From NCBI GenBank assembly GCA_035527845.1, contig DATKZT010000073.1, positions 1-64,000 of the forward strand: a stretch of DNA of 64,000 bases. The letters run 5' to 3'. Positions 55,266 through 64,000 of the stretch are shown here, in pieces. Position 1 is the stretch's first letter. Each line of letters begins with the position of its first letter. Made by a program: the position numbers and the translations under genes. Under the pieces are notes generated by a model. The model did not search any database. It saw only the letters and a list, made by a program, of their open reading frames with translations, and was not told the origin of the DNA. This stretch comes from JAUWKC01 sp035527845. GTDB taxonomy: Bacteria > Planctomycetota > Phycisphaerae > Sedimentisphaerales > Anaerobacaceae.

Positions 55266-56447
55266 ATGAACAATATTTTCTCAGATCGTATCTCAGACGT
55301 GCCGAGGTCGTTCATTCGTGAAATTCTCAAAGTAGCCGTGGATACTTCGGTCATTTCGTTTGCCGGAGGGCTTCCGAACCGAGATCTGTTTCCGGTTAAT
55401 GAACTCCGGGCGGCTGCAAACAAAGTATTTGACTCAGCAGGGAAAGAAGTTCTTCAATACAGTAACTCAGAAGGTTACCCGGGACTTAGAGAGTACATTT
55501 CCGAAAGGTACCGCCAAAAGGCGGGGCTTTCCGTCCCAGTGGAAAGCATCCTAATTACCAGCGGGTCACAACAGGGGCTGGATCTGCTGGGCAAGACTTT
55601 CTTGAATGAAGGAGACGATGTTATCATTGAAGAACCAGGCTACCTTGGAGCTATTCAAGCGTTTTCTGTTTACAAATCCGTTTTCAATCCTGTCCCTGTA
55701 ACGGAAGAGGGCATGGACGTCGGTTGTCTCAGGAAAGTGATTTCAACCAAATCCCCCAAGTTATTATACACGGTCCCCAATTTCCAAAACCCGACCGGTA
55801 TCTCGTATTCAGAAAAGAACAGGCATGCTGTTGCCGACGTTTTGAGAAATACAGCTACCATGCTGGTCGAAGATGACCCATACGTAGAGCTAAGATTCAA
55901 AGGAGTGAGAAAAGAATCGTTCAAGCAGATATTGCCGGAGAACACGATTTTACTTGGCTCATTTTCCAAGACTATAGCCCCGGGGTTCAGGACGGGCTGG
56001 ATCGCGGCTCCGGAGCATATTATGGAAAGGCTGATCACAGCTAAACAAGCTTCGGATTTACATACTAACTATTTTGTTCAACGGGTAATTTATCAATATC
56101 TCGCTGATAATGATTTGGATGAACACATTGGAAGAATAGTCAATGTCTATAATAGCCAGTGTTCGGCAATGATCAGGAGTATTGAAAGTCACTTTCCTTC
56201 TGATGTCTCGCATACTTGCCCGGAAGGAGGTATGTTTCTATGGGCAACTCTGCCGGAAGGAGCTTCATCAATGGAGCTTTTTGAGCTGGCGTTAAAAGAC
56301 AAAGTTGCTTTTGTGCCGGGCAACCCATTTTACGTAAACGAGGAAACGACCAGCACCCTAAGGCTCAATTTCTCCTGCGTGGACGAACAAACAATAGAAA
56401 TAGGGATAAAACGGCTTGCCAAATCTATGAAGAAGCTATTGAGCTAA
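55266..56447 (+). CDS. PLP-dependent class I/II aminotransferase (LysN/MocR-type)
   Basis: 393 aa with GAGGTGA before ATG. PLP-binding Lys235 lies in SFSKTIAPGFRTGW. Other signatures are VISFAGGLPNRDLFP, LQYSNSEGYPGLREYI, TSGSQQGLDLLGKTFL, EEPGYLGAIQ and VPNFQNPTGISYS. This group includes 2-aminoadipate and multi-substrate aminotransferases, without the MocR DNA-binding domain. Codon use is richer in A and T than in its neighbours, which suggests later arrival. It sits between the sulfatase and pyrD with no pathway partner, so the substrate is unknown. Confidence 0.88.
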   Translation: MNNIFSDRISDVPRSFIREILKVAVDTSVISFAGGLPNRDLFPVNELRAAANKVFDSAGKEVLQYSNSEGYPGLREYISERYRQKAGLSVPVESILITSGSQQGLDLLGKTFLNEGDDVIIEEPGYLGAIQAFSVYKSVFNPVPVTEEGMDVGCLRKVISTKSPKLLYTVPNFQNPTGISYSEKNRHAVADVLRNTATMLVEDDPYVELRFKGVRKESFKQILPENTILLGSFSKTIAPGFRTGWIAAPEHIMERLITAKQASDLHTNYFVQRVIYQYLADNDLDEHIGRIVNVYNSQCSAMIRSIESHFPSDVSHTCPEGGMFLWATLPEGASSMELFELALKDKVAFVPGNPFYVNEETTSTLRLNFSCVDEQTIEIGIKRLAKSMKKLLS

Positions 56448-56450
56448 AGA

Positions 56451-57413
56451 ATGGAACAGATGGAAGAGAAGACTGATATTTCGGTAGAGTTTGCGGGGTT
56501 GAAGCTGGCGAATCCGGTGTTTACGGCGTCGGGGACTTGCGGATATGCGGATGAGTTGGCTGATTATATGGATGTCGGTGTGCTGGGCGGGTTCATTACC
56601 AAGAGCATCACGGTGCGACCGAGGAAAGGCAATCCGACGCCGCGGATAGTCGAGACCGACAGCGGAATGCTCAACGCGATTGGCTTAGCGAACGTGGGTC
56701 TGGAAGAGTTCATCAGAGAGAAGCTGCCTGTTATCGAATCAAGCCTTACCAATACGGCGGTTTTTGTGAATGTTGCGGGCGAGACTATTGAGGATTATGC
56801 GGCCGTCGTGGAGCGGCTGGCGGGCGAAAAGGCGATAGCAGGATTCGAGCTGAATATCAGTTGTCCGAACGTCAGGAAAGGCGGGATAAGTTTCGGCACC
56901 CAGCCGGAGACGGTGACAGAAATAACTTCGGCGGTGAAGAAAGCGGCGGGCGAAAAGGTGCTGATGGTGAAGCTGTCGCCCTGCGTTACGGATATCAGCG
57001 TTATCGCGCGGGCGGCGGTCGAGGGGGGGGCGGATGCGCTTAGCATGATAAATACGTTTACTGCGATGGTGATCGATATTGAGAGCCGCAGGCCTATTCT
57101 GGCGAACAGGACGGGCGGACTATCCGGGCCGGCGATAAAACCAATAGCGGTCTACCTCGTTAATAAGGTATATAACGAGGTTGCGAGAGAACGAGACATA
57201 CCGATTTTGGGCGTGGGGGGAATCAGGACGGCTTCGGATGCGATTGAGTTCATTATCGCGGGTGCGTCGGCGGTGGCAATCGGGACGGCGAACTTCGTTG
57301 AGCCAGCCTGTGCAGCAAGGATTATTGAAGGCATGAAGAAGTACTGCATTCGCAAGAATATAGCAAGTATCAGAGAATTGCTGGGCTCACTTGAAGCAGC
57401 CTCGTCTTCCTGA
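56451..57413 (+). CDS. pyrD: Dihydroorotate dehydrogenase, class 1B catalytic subunit
   Basis: 320 aa. It oxidises dihydroorotate to orotate. FASGTCGYADEL-type opening, NAIGLANVG, catalytic Cys138 in NISCPNVRKGG and GLSGPAIKPIAV are seen. GVGGIRTASDAIEFI binds the FMN phosphate. Cys in the base position marks class 1, and the 1B type needs PyrK, which is present at 52670. It starts three bases after the aminotransferase stop, with no clear ribosome binding site of its own, so it probably depends on upstream translation. Confidence 0.94.
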   Translation: MEQMEEKTDISVEFAGLKLANPVFTASGTCGYADELADYMDVGVLGGFITKSITVRPRKGNPTPRIVETDSGMLNAIGLANVGLEEFIREKLPVIESSLTNTAVFVNVAGETIEDYAAVVERLAGEKAIAGFELNISCPNVRKGGISFGTQPETVTEITSAVKKAAGEKVLMVKLSPCVTDISVIARAAVEGGADALSMINTFTAMVIDIESRRPILANRTGGLSGPAIKPIAVYLVNKVYNEVARERDIPILGVGGIRTASDAIEFIIAGASAVAIGTANFVEPACAARIIEGMKKYCIRKNIASIRELLGSLEAASSS

Positions 57414-57475
57414 GTCAGCGAGGAATGTGAGGATGAAAAGCAGAGTGGTCTCTTGAGGCCAAAGGAAGGAAAACA

Positions 57476-59053
57476 ATGGTAAAGAAGCCGTTCTGGATAA
57501 CTATTTTGTTTTGTGCGCATCTGTGCTCGGCCTCGAACGCGACGGCGGATGGTTATATCTTGAAAGCAGATTCCTTCAAGCGTTACGTTGATAACTTCAA
57601 CCAAAATGATGTGGAGTATTTCCCACCTTCGATTCCGAATGAGCAGGCGTGGAAGTTTATGAAGGCGAATATTCCATTGCTGGAGTGTCCGGACAGGGAC
57701 ATTGAGGAGATTTACTATTTTCGGTGGTGGACTTATCGCAAGCATATCAGGGAGACGGAGGATGGCTATGTAATAGATGAGTTTCGGCCGAAGGTCAGCT
57801 GGAGCGGCAAACACAACACGATAAGCTGCGCGGCGGGGCATCATATTTACGAAGGCCGATGGCTGCACGACCCGAAGTACATGGATGACTATGAGGGTTT
57901 CTGGCTTCGCAACAAAGGCACCCAGCCCCGGCGGTACAGCTTCTGGGCGGCGGATGCGTACTATGCGCGCTATCTTGTTCAGCCCGACAAGGAGCTTCTC
58001 ACGGGTCTGCTGGACGGGCTTATCGCAAATTACGAAGGGTGGGAGCATGAGCGTCCGGCTGAGAACGGCATGTTCTGGCAGTACGATGTTTTCGATGGGA
58101 TGGAGGAATCGGTATGCGGGTCGCGGAGACGCAAGAACACGCGGCCGACTATTAACAGTTACATGTACGCAGACGCAAAGGCTATCGCAAAGATTGCAGA
58201 ATTAGCCGGCAGGGACGATGTAGCCAGGAAATACGCCGAAAAGGCGGCAACGTTGAAGAGACTGGTTCAGGACAGGCTTTGGGACCGTGAGGCGAAGTTC
58301 TTCAAGGTTCTTTTGGACGACGGAAACCTGTGTGATGCGCGGGAGGCGATTGGGTTTGTGCCGTGGTATTTCAATCTTCCTGACGCCGGCTACGAGCAGG
58401 CGTGGAAGCAGTTAATGGACCCACAAGGGTTCCGGGCGCCGTTCGGTCCGACGACTGCCGAGCAGCGGCATCCGGGATTTGTGATTTCTTATCGGGGCGA
58501 CGACTGTCAGTGGAATGGACCGAGCTGGCCTTTTTCAACGACGCAGGTGCTGGTCGCGCTGGCCAATGTGCTCAATAACTATAAGCAGGAGTTCGTGACT
58601 AAGGCGGATTATTTCGAGATGCTGGAGACTTACACACGAAGCCATCGATTGATGCATGATGACGGCAGGGTCGTGCCGTGGATAGACGAGGACCTGGACC
58701 CCTACACGGGACAATGGATTGCGCGGTTGCGAAAGCTTGATTCAAGCGATGTGAATACGTCCAGGCGCGGGAAGGATTATAATCATTCGGGCTATTGTGA
58801 TTTGATTGTTTCGGGACTGATTGGGCTTCGTCCTCGCCCGGATGACATTGTGGATGTCAATCCGCTGGTGCCGGATGGCGCATGGAAGTGGTTCTGCCTC
58901 GATAACGTGCTTTACCACGGCAGGATTATCACGATTCTGTGGGATAAGAACGGTACAAGATACGGCAAAGGCACAGGACTTCGGATTTACGCCGACGGCG
59001 AGGAGATTGGGCGGTCGGAGAGGCTGGAACGGGTCACAGGTTCGCTGCCGTGA
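57476..59053 (+). CDS. Secreted GH63/MGH1-like alpha/alpha-toroid glycoside hydrolase
   Basis: 525 aa with GGAAGG upstream and a signal peptide ending near ADG (about residue 26). The toroid phrases are VSWSGKHNTISCAAGHHIYE, NGMFWQYDVFDGMEESVCGS, RPTINSYMYADAKAIAKIAE and WNGPSWPFSTTQVLVAL. They fit mannosylglycerate-hydrolase/GH63-type clans, which cut alpha-glucosidic or similar links. A short beta domain ends the protein. The exact family and substrate are open. Its place after pyrD and the sulfatase suggests extracellular glycan processing. Confidence 0.78.
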   Translation: MVKKPFWITILFCAHLCSASNATADGYILKADSFKRYVDNFNQNDVEYFPPSIPNEQAWKFMKANIPLLECPDRDIEEIYYFRWWTYRKHIRETEDGYVIDEFRPKVSWSGKHNTISCAAGHHIYEGRWLHDPKYMDDYEGFWLRNKGTQPRRYSFWAADAYYARYLVQPDKELLTGLLDGLIANYEGWEHERPAENGMFWQYDVFDGMEESVCGSRRRKNTRPTINSYMYADAKAIAKIAELAGRDDVARKYAEKAATLKRLVQDRLWDREAKFFKVLLDDGNLCDAREAIGFVPWYFNLPDAGYEQAWKQLMDPQGFRAPFGPTTAEQRHPGFVISYRGDDCQWNGPSWPFSTTQVLVALANVLNNYKQEFVTKADYFEMLETYTRSHRLMHDDGRVVPWIDEDLDPYTGQWIARLRKLDSSDVNTSRRGKDYNHSGYCDLIVSGLIGLRPRPDDIVDVNPLVPDGAWKWFCLDNVLYHGRIITILWDKNGTRYGKGTGLRIYADGEEIGRSERLERVTGSLP

Positions 59054-59216
59054 GCCGGGCTGTGGGGGACCGCGCGGGGCGAATATGCGTGCTGGCCTGA
59101 AAGAATCGCTTTTTGTGCGGGAGTGGGGAATAAGTAAGTGCATTTTGCCGATTTTTCAGTAATATATGGTTATACTGAGCAGGAACAGGTGTGCCGGCAA
59201 AACCGGGCAGGATGAA

Positions 59217-59513
59217 ATGGAAACATTGAAGCTGTTACGAGATTATTTTCCGACGGCGGTTTTTACCGGTCGGTGTCTTGTATTCATAAGCGAGGATTGG
59301 CGTGTCGAATTGACGGAGCACAAAGACAGCGATTTCAGCAAGTCGGAGAGCGAGCCGGTGGTGATCCGGGTGAAGATATTCAAGAAGGCGCTGAACGGCG
59401 AGTTTGTTCGGGGGCATTACGAGGATTTTCAGCTTGCGTCGCTCAATGAGCTGGCCGAGCAAATCGAGAAGTACGTTCAGATGGCGATTGGTACGAACCT
59501 CAGAGAGCAGTAG
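59217..59513 (+). CDS. Small hypothetical protein (98 aa)
   Basis: Starts METLKLLRDYFPTAVFTG with GGCAGG a few bases before ATG. It has mixed beta and helix character, with the charged phrases FISEDWRVELTEHKD and EDFQLASLNELAEQIEKYVQ. No signal peptide or membrane helix is seen. I do not recognise the family. It lies 50 bases before a DUF167 gene and may share its transcript. Confidence 0.62.
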   Translation: METLKLLRDYFPTAVFTGRCLVFISEDWRVELTEHKDSDFSKSESEPVVIRVKIFKKALNGEFVRGHYEDFQLASLNELAEQIEKYVQMAIGTNLREQ

Positions 59514-59563
59514 AAAACAGAAGTGCAATACGGGCAAAGGGGGCCGGCTGCGATTTCGGGCTT

Positions 59564-59878
59564 ATGGCTGACTTGAAAATGCGAGAATCAGCGGGAGGAG
59601 TGGTTTTTGGCGCGAAGATTGTCCCGGGCAGCAGCCGAACAGCGATTTCGGGACTTCTGGACGGGATGCTGAAGGTGAGGATTTCGGCGCCGGCGGAGAA
59701 GGGCAAGGCGAATAGATGCCTGGTGGAGTTTTTGTCGATAAGACTTGGTGTGAAGAAGAATGCAGTAAGCATAATCTCAGGACAGACAAATCCTGTCAAG
59801 CAGATTGAAGTGTCGGGCATATCCGGCGAGATGTTGCTGAGAAGGTTGGATTTGAGCGGCAACGAGGGCGGGCGATGA
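59564..59878 (+). CDS. YggU/DUF167-family protein
   Basis: 104 aa. Family phrases KIVPGSSRTAISG, LKVRISAPAEKGKANRCLVEFL and VSIISGQTNPVKQIEV are clear. This is a small cytosolic alpha/beta protein found across life, with no settled biochemical role. Its last four bases overlap the start of the MATE gene (ATGA). Confidence 0.86.
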   Translation: MADLKMRESAGGVVFGAKIVPGSSRTAISGLLDGMLKVRISAPAEKGKANRCLVEFLSIRLGVKKNAVSIISGQTNPVKQIEVSGISGEMLLRRLDLSGNEGGR

Positions 59879-61347
59879 GCTATGATCCTGCCCTACCGAG
59901 TGAGGAAGATACCAATTCGATAAGAGCGCCGGAAAACCAGTTAATGGATGCCTTGTCGGATGAGACCTCTCTTGGACACATGCTGAAGTTGGCGGGTCCC
60001 ATGGTGGTGGTACATATATCGTTCACCATCATGCAGTTCGTTGACATGCGTATGGTGGCGGCGCTTGGCACAAACGAGTTAGCGGCGATACTGCCGGCGG
60101 GTCTGCTGAGCTTTATTCCGGGCAGCTTCGGGCTCGGGGTAATAAGAATTGTCAACACATTCGTGAGCCAAAGCTTAGGCCGAGCGGACAAACCAGCCTG
60201 TTCAAACTACTGCTGGCAGGTAATTTTCATGGGATTTGTGTACTCTGTGGTCTGTCTGGGGATTCTCTGGCCAACCGCGCCGTGGATATTCAGGGTTATC
60301 GGGCAGCCGGTGGAGATTATCGGCCTGGAGATAACTTATCTTCGGATAATGCTTTACACGCAGTTCCTTTTGGTGTTGAGCTGGTCGAGCAGCCAGTTCT
60401 TCATGGGTATTCAGCGGCCGATTATTTCGATGTACGCGATGGTGACAGGTCAGGTGGTGAATGTCGCGGCCAATTACGTGCTGATATTCGGCAGGTTAGG
60501 CTTTCCGGCGATGGGCATTGCAGGAGCAGGTTGGGGGACATTCATGGGGGTGGGCGTCAGCGTCTTGATAAGCATGTTTATGTTCCTGACGGGGGACATC
60601 AACCGGACATTCAAGTCACGTCGGAGTTTGCGGATTGACCTTCGGAAGATGATAGACATTGTGCGGGTGGGTTTTCCTGCGGGTTTCGGGCTGATGATCA
60701 ACATATCATTCTGGAGTCTGATTCTGTTCGGGCTGGTGGGCCGATTCGGCAAAGAGTCTCTGGCGGCAACCGGAGCGGTCTGGTCGTGTATCAGGGTCTC
60801 TTTTATGCCGATAATCGGCATAGGCACGGCGCTGACCGCGGTGGTGGGCAAGTCGATAGGCCGGGACAGGAAAGAGGCGGCGATTAAGCAAACAGCTCTG
60901 TGCCTGAAGGTGGCGCTGGTGTATATGGGATTTATCGGTTTGTGTTGTTTTGTTTTTCGCCGGCCTATAATGAGATTCTGGGCGCCGTACGATGAGGAGG
61001 TGGTCCGCATCGGGATGGGCCTGTTGATGTGCGGTGCGGTGTTCCAGATTTTCGACGCGGTTCTGATTATTTACGGGGATGCCCTGCGGGGCGCCGGTGA
61101 CACGGTATGGATAGCACTCGTAGAGATGGTGGGGGCGTCGCTGTTTCTCGGCGTGGGAGGCTATTTGATGGTGAAGCTGTTCCCGGAGCTTGGAGCGATG
61201 GGGCCCTGGATGGCAGGCACGGCAAAGATTGCTTTCGGGGCGGCGGCGAACCGCTGGCGGTTCAGGAGCAGGCGATGGATGCGGATTGATTTGTTCGAGC
61301 GGAGGGCGGAAACAGTGCCGGTGGAGGTTGCGGCACCTGTGGAGTAG
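59875..61347 (+). CDS. MATE-family multidrug/organic-cation efflux transporter
   Basis: 490 aa with 12 predicted membrane segments in two halves. Signatures include LGHMLKLAGPMVVVHISFTI, MQFVDMRMVAALGTNELAA, GRLGFPAMGIAGAGWGTFMG and ALTAVVGKSIGRDRKEAA. It exports drugs or metabolites with inward sodium or protons. An N-terminal soluble stretch of about 35 residues is longer than usual. The last bases are followed closely by the second MITE-like element. Confidence 0.9.
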   Translation: MSYDPALPSEEDTNSIRAPENQLMDALSDETSLGHMLKLAGPMVVVHISFTIMQFVDMRMVAALGTNELAAILPAGLLSFIPGSFGLGVIRIVNTFVSQSLGRADKPACSNYCWQVIFMGFVYSVVCLGILWPTAPWIFRVIGQPVEIIGLEITYLRIMLYTQFLLVLSWSSSQFFMGIQRPIISMYAMVTGQVVNVAANYVLIFGRLGFPAMGIAGAGWGTFMGVGVSVLISMFMFLTGDINRTFKSRRSLRIDLRKMIDIVRVGFPAGFGLMINISFWSLILFGLVGRFGKESLAATGAVWSCIRVSFMPIIGIGTALTAVVGKSIGRDRKEAAIKQTALCLKVALVYMGFIGLCCFVFRRPIMRFWAPYDEEVVRIGMGLLMCGAVFQIFDAVLIIYGDALRGAGDTVWIALVEMVGASLFLGVGGYLMVKLFPELGAMGPWMAGTAKIAFGAAANRWRFRSRRWMRIDLFERRAETVPVEVAAPVE

Positions 61348-61351
61348 CAGA

Positions 61352-61530
61352 GGGTGCACTTCATATTTGTAGGTAGGAAGGCAGGCTATCGGGCTTGTAT
61401 GGTCGTGCATGTCTTTCGATGGGGGCTGGATTCCCGCTTTCGCGGGAATGACAACGGGGGGAGACAATTCGGGAAGAAACGGGGGCAATGATACGGGCAA
61501 AGAATCCACCTACAAACGTGAATCGCACCC
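61352..61530. mobile_element. MITE-like element, copy 2 (179 bp)
   Basis: It matches 3328-3505 with only scattered changes, including the GGGTGCACTTCA left end, the ATTCCCGC-TTTC-GCGGGAAT hairpin and the AATCGCACCC right end. The flanks share only GTAGCA (61344-61349 and 61531-61536), so a target duplication is less clear than in copy 1. It sits five bases after the MATE stop. Confidence 0.7.
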
Positions 61531-61576
61531 GTAGCACGCTGCCTTGGAAAATTAGATAGAAAAGCGGCGAGGTTTG

Positions 61577-61585
61577 TGTTATAAT
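61577..61585 (+). promoter_or_regulatory. Extended -10 promoter before the TPR protein
   Basis: TGTTATAAT is an extended -10 (TGnTATAAT). No good -35 is seen. It ends 13 bases before ATG 61599, so the mRNA leader would be very short. Confidence 0.45.
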
Positions 61586-61598
61586 CAGCACAGGTAAT

Positions 61599-63203
61599 AT
61601 GAAGAAGGCGGTCTTGCTGACAATATGGCTTTTGGTTGTCGTGTGCGGGCGGTGCTTTGGGCGGGAGGCGCCTTTGGCAAACGCCGACAAGATGGGCTTG
61701 CACGCGAAGTCCATCGAGCAGGTTCTGCGGCTTCAGGAAGACCAGGTTGATGTGGCGACGGCGGCGCTGATTATATCCGAATACTGGAGCGACATGGTAA
61801 ACGGCTACCGGTACCTGGACCGGCTGGACAATATGGCATACGAGATTCGTGAGAGTCTGCGGGCCAGGAAGATCGGAGCCGACTATCGGGCGATTCAGGT
61901 GATCAACGACTACCTGTTTGTCAAGCAGGGTTTTAAGTCGGTGGCGGAGGTAACGGATCCGAATGATTTGTTTCTGCACCACGTGATGGATAAGACGCGG
62001 GGATACTGTCTGAGTCTTTCGATACTGTATCTGGCTCTGGCGGAGCGGCTTGGTCTTCCGATGTATGGCGTGGTGGCGCCGGGGCACTTTTTTGTGCGGT
62101 ACGACGACGGCGCGGTGCGGGTTAATATCGAAACCACGAGCAACGGTGGAACCGCTACGGACGAGCACTACATGAGCAAGTTCAAGGTTCCGGCGCTGGG
62201 TGAGAACAGCATTTACATGCGGAACCTCAATAAGATTGAGACCCTGGGCTGCTTTTTCAACAACCTGGGGAATGCTTACAGCGAAGTTGGAGACACGGAC
62301 GCTGCGAGGCGGGCGCTGGAGCAGGCGGTCCAGATAAATCCGCTGCTGGCCGAATCGCGGATGAATCTGGGCAACATTTATCTCAATTTAGGTCGTGTGG
62401 ACGATGCGATAACGGAATATCGCAACGCGCTGGACATCAATCCCGACGATGCGAAGAGTCATCTGAACCTGGGCAATGCGTATATGGAGAAGGGATGGGT
62501 GACGGATGCGATTGGTGAATACAATCTGTCGATGAAGCTGGACGCCAACATCCCGGATACGCACAAGAACCTTGCGACGGCCTACTGCAAGAACGGCATG
62601 TTTGCACAGGCGCTGGCGCAGTTGAACCAGGCGATAGCGCGGGACCCGCGAGACAGCAGCCTGTATAGCTGGCGCGGCGACGTTTACAGCCAGATGGGCA
62701 ACTGCAAACAGGCGCTGGCCGAGTATGACATGGCGCTTAAGATGAAGCCGGACTTGGCGCTGGCCCATTACGGGATTGCAATGTGCCTGCATAAGGCCGG
62801 ACAGGTTGACGAGGCGATACGTGCATTCAAGAAGGCTCTGGTGATTGAGCCGGACATGTTGGCTGCGCTGGTGAATCTGGGCAGTGCTTATGTGGCGAAA
62901 GAGAAATACGATGCGGCCATCGAGCAGTACAAGAAGGCGGTTGAGGTAAAGCCGGGTGACGCGACGATTCTTTATAACCTGGGGACGGCGTATATCAACA
63001 AGGGCGCGTTCAAGCAGGCAACGGGAGTGTATGAGGAGGCGCTGAGGATTGATCCGAAGATGGGCGATGCGCACAACGGGCTGGCGTATGCTTTCTACCG
63101 GCTCAAGAGGTACGATATGGCGTGGAGACACCTGCAGCTTGCGCAGGAACTGGGGGTGGAAATAGACAAGGAGCTGGAGCAGGCCATCAAGCGCAAAGTG
63201 TGA
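61599..63203 (+). CDS. Secreted transglutaminase-like and TPR protein
   Basis: 534 aa with a signal peptide (LLTIWLLVVVCGRCFG). Residues about 35-200 form a SirB1/transglutaminase-like domain: TRGYCLSLSILYLALAERLG with Cys137, and APGHFFVRYDD with His163. Residues about 215-525 are nine or so tetratricopeptide repeats (NNLGNAYSEVGDTDAARRAL, LNLGNAYMEKGWVTDAIGEY, YNLGTAYINKGAFKQATGVY). Cys and His fit a papain-like active site, but activity is unproven. TPRs suggest a scaffold for protein partners outside the cytoplasm. The next gene converges 25 bases away. Confidence 0.83.
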   Translation: MKKAVLLTIWLLVVVCGRCFGREAPLANADKMGLHAKSIEQVLRLQEDQVDVATAALIISEYWSDMVNGYRYLDRLDNMAYEIRESLRARKIGADYRAIQVINDYLFVKQGFKSVAEVTDPNDLFLHHVMDKTRGYCLSLSILYLALAERLGLPMYGVVAPGHFFVRYDDGAVRVNIETTSNGGTATDEHYMSKFKVPALGENSIYMRNLNKIETLGCFFNNLGNAYSEVGDTDAARRALEQAVQINPLLAESRMNLGNIYLNLGRVDDAITEYRNALDINPDDAKSHLNLGNAYMEKGWVTDAIGEYNLSMKLDANIPDTHKNLATAYCKNGMFAQALAQLNQAIARDPRDSSLYSWRGDVYSQMGNCKQALAEYDMALKMKPDLALAHYGIAMCLHKAGQVDEAIRAFKKALVIEPDMLAALVNLGSAYVAKEKYDAAIEQYKKAVEVKPGDATILYNLGTAYINKGAFKQATGVYEEALRIDPKMGDAHNGLAYAFYRLKRYDMAWRHLQLAQELGVEIDKELEQAIKRKV

Positions 63204-63228
63204 TCAATGCGCTGTCGAGTACGCACAT

Positions 63229-64000
63229 CTAATCGGCCGCTTTAGAGCTTTCTGCGAAGAGGAGGAAATTCTGCACGATCTGCTCCTTCTTTTTTTCGTC
63301 GAGGCTTGCCGGAAGTTCCGTTGGAATGCTGAGAGTTTCAATAGTCTCGATATCGCTGGGGTTGACCTTTGCTCGGCTGAACATGTGGTCATGAATATCC
63401 CAGCTTGCATTCCATTTAGACTGAATAGTTTTCTCCCCGGCAATGTTTAATCCTTTGGTTAAAGCCGCATGCTTCCTGGCAGCGTCCGACGACGGCTGCG
63501 AAGCCTGTCTGAAATAGGCATCCACCAGCCACAGGTCCATATCCGGGCAGGGATAGAGCTGCGGCTTTTCTTTTCGAATCCATTCCGCGAGCAGGTCGGC
63601 ATCTAATTGTCCGATGTTGGCAAGAATATACAGAGACATGTTGGCTACGTGGTTAATCCGTCGAAATTCCATTTGGGGGCATTCATACTTTCGATTTGTG
63701 TTATAATACTCGTCATTGTCCCCTGTCCCCGAAGCATTCTCACCTCGTGCTCTTGATTCATTCCAGCCCTGAAGGTCTTTGTCATAGTCTGTCAGGCATT
63801 GTCTGACGGCATCTTTTAACAAGCTTGACACTATAGCAGGGTTTTTGCGTCCTTCCTCGATCAATCTTATGACCTTAATGTTCGGCATGATCTTGTCACA
63901 ATAGTGAAGGATTTCATTTGGCATGGAGATGTTTCCACCACCCCGCATAAGGTAACACAACTCCATAACCGGGACGTTGCCAAGGTCTGCAACAACTTCT
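63229..64000 (-). CDS. 3' part of an unidentified gene, cut by the right edge
   Basis: The frame is open from the edge (EVVADLGNVPVMELCYLMRG) to the stop at 63229, so the visible ATG at 63966 is probably internal. At least 256 aa, soluble and helix-rich, with HVANMSLYILANIGQLDADL, PDMDLWLVDAYFRQASQ and PASLDEKKKEQIVQNFLLF. The C-terminal part resembles no family I can name. It converges with the TPR gene. Confidence 0.68.
   Translation of the reverse strand, partial: EVVADLGNVPVMELCYLMRGGGNISMPNEILHYCDKIMPNIKVIRLIEEGRKNPAIVSSLLKDAVRQCLTDYDKDLQGWNESRARGENASGTGDNDEYYNTNRKYECPQMEFRRINHVANMSLYILANIGQLDADLLAEWIRKEKPQLYPCPDMDLWLVDAYFRQASQPSSDAARKHAALTKGLNIAGEKTIQSKWNASWDIHDHMFSRAKVNPSDIETIETLSIPTELPASLDEKKKEQIVQNFLLFAESSKAAD

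Noticed and set aside
1..64000. CRISPR array, tRNA, rRNA or prophage
   Set aside because: I saw no regularly spaced short repeats, no cloverleaf-like or rRNA-like sequence, and no integrase, capsid or terminase proteins. A tRNA scan could still find one I missed.

Overview
The window reads as a chromosomal piece of a Planctomycetota bacterium of the class Phycisphaerae, probably a Sedimentisphaerales-like polysaccharide degrader known mainly from metagenomes. This is inferred from gene content: long secreted LamG/fibronectin-type proteins ending in a dockerin-like F-x-D-F-A-x(4)-W tail, ECF sigma factors overlapping membrane-anchored regulators with large ectodomains, ELWxxDGT and FG-GAP repeat proteins, a fused SecDF with a long insertion, and a sulfatase with a twin-arginine leader. 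No rRNA, tRNA, CRISPR array, integrase or transposase gene was recognised.

Layout. 1-7 kb: an edge fragment, a six-heme secreted cytochrome-like protein, a B12-binding-type radical SAM enzyme and an ELWxxDGT repeat protein. Between them lie a 178-bp MITE-like element and decayed copies of a sigma-gene leader. 7.4-12.3 kb: two ECF sigma factors in a row, each overlapping a gene for a single-pass membrane protein. The two membrane proteins share a cytosolic stub, a membrane helix and a short helical module but carry different ectodomains (seven FG-GAP repeats or one LamG). 12.5-20.7 kb: a probable unit of a TPR protein with two RNA-polymerase-alpha-CTD-like domains, a SpoIID-like protein, tgt, yajC and secDF. 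20.8-29.3 kb, mostly minus strand: a truncated beta-helix gene, 6-phosphogluconolactonase, and a TetR/outer-membrane factor/fusion protein/RND pump operon read from a clear TTGACT-N17-TAAACT promoter.

29.7-45.9 kb: a beta-helix protein followed by three tandem giant paralogues (1327, 1290 and 1619 aa), each closed by a strong GGGGCC-stem terminator. Their C-terminal halves are nearly the same and their N-terminal heads differ. Two of them share a conserved leader of about 380 bp carrying a promoter, a small ORF and hairpins. 46-49.4 kb: one minus-strand gene for an 1147-aa propeller-GH28-propeller protein. 49.6-63.2 kb, plus strand: sodium:sugar symporter, divergent galactokinase-family kinase, pyrK, sulfatase, a class I aminotransferase of lower GC, pyrD, a GH63-like hydrolase, two small proteins (one YggU/DUF167), a MATE transporter, a second copy of the MITE-like element, and a transglutaminase-like/TPR protein. 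The right edge holds the 3' part of an unidentified minus-strand gene.

Putting the genes together: the symporter, kinase, GH28 fusion, GH63-like enzyme and sulfatase suggest use of sulfated or pectin-like polysaccharide, with the tandem giant proteins as probable surface or extracellular binding proteins. The two ECF modules are the best candidates for an under-described sensing system, and the duplicated leader is the best candidate for an under-described RNA or leader-peptide element.
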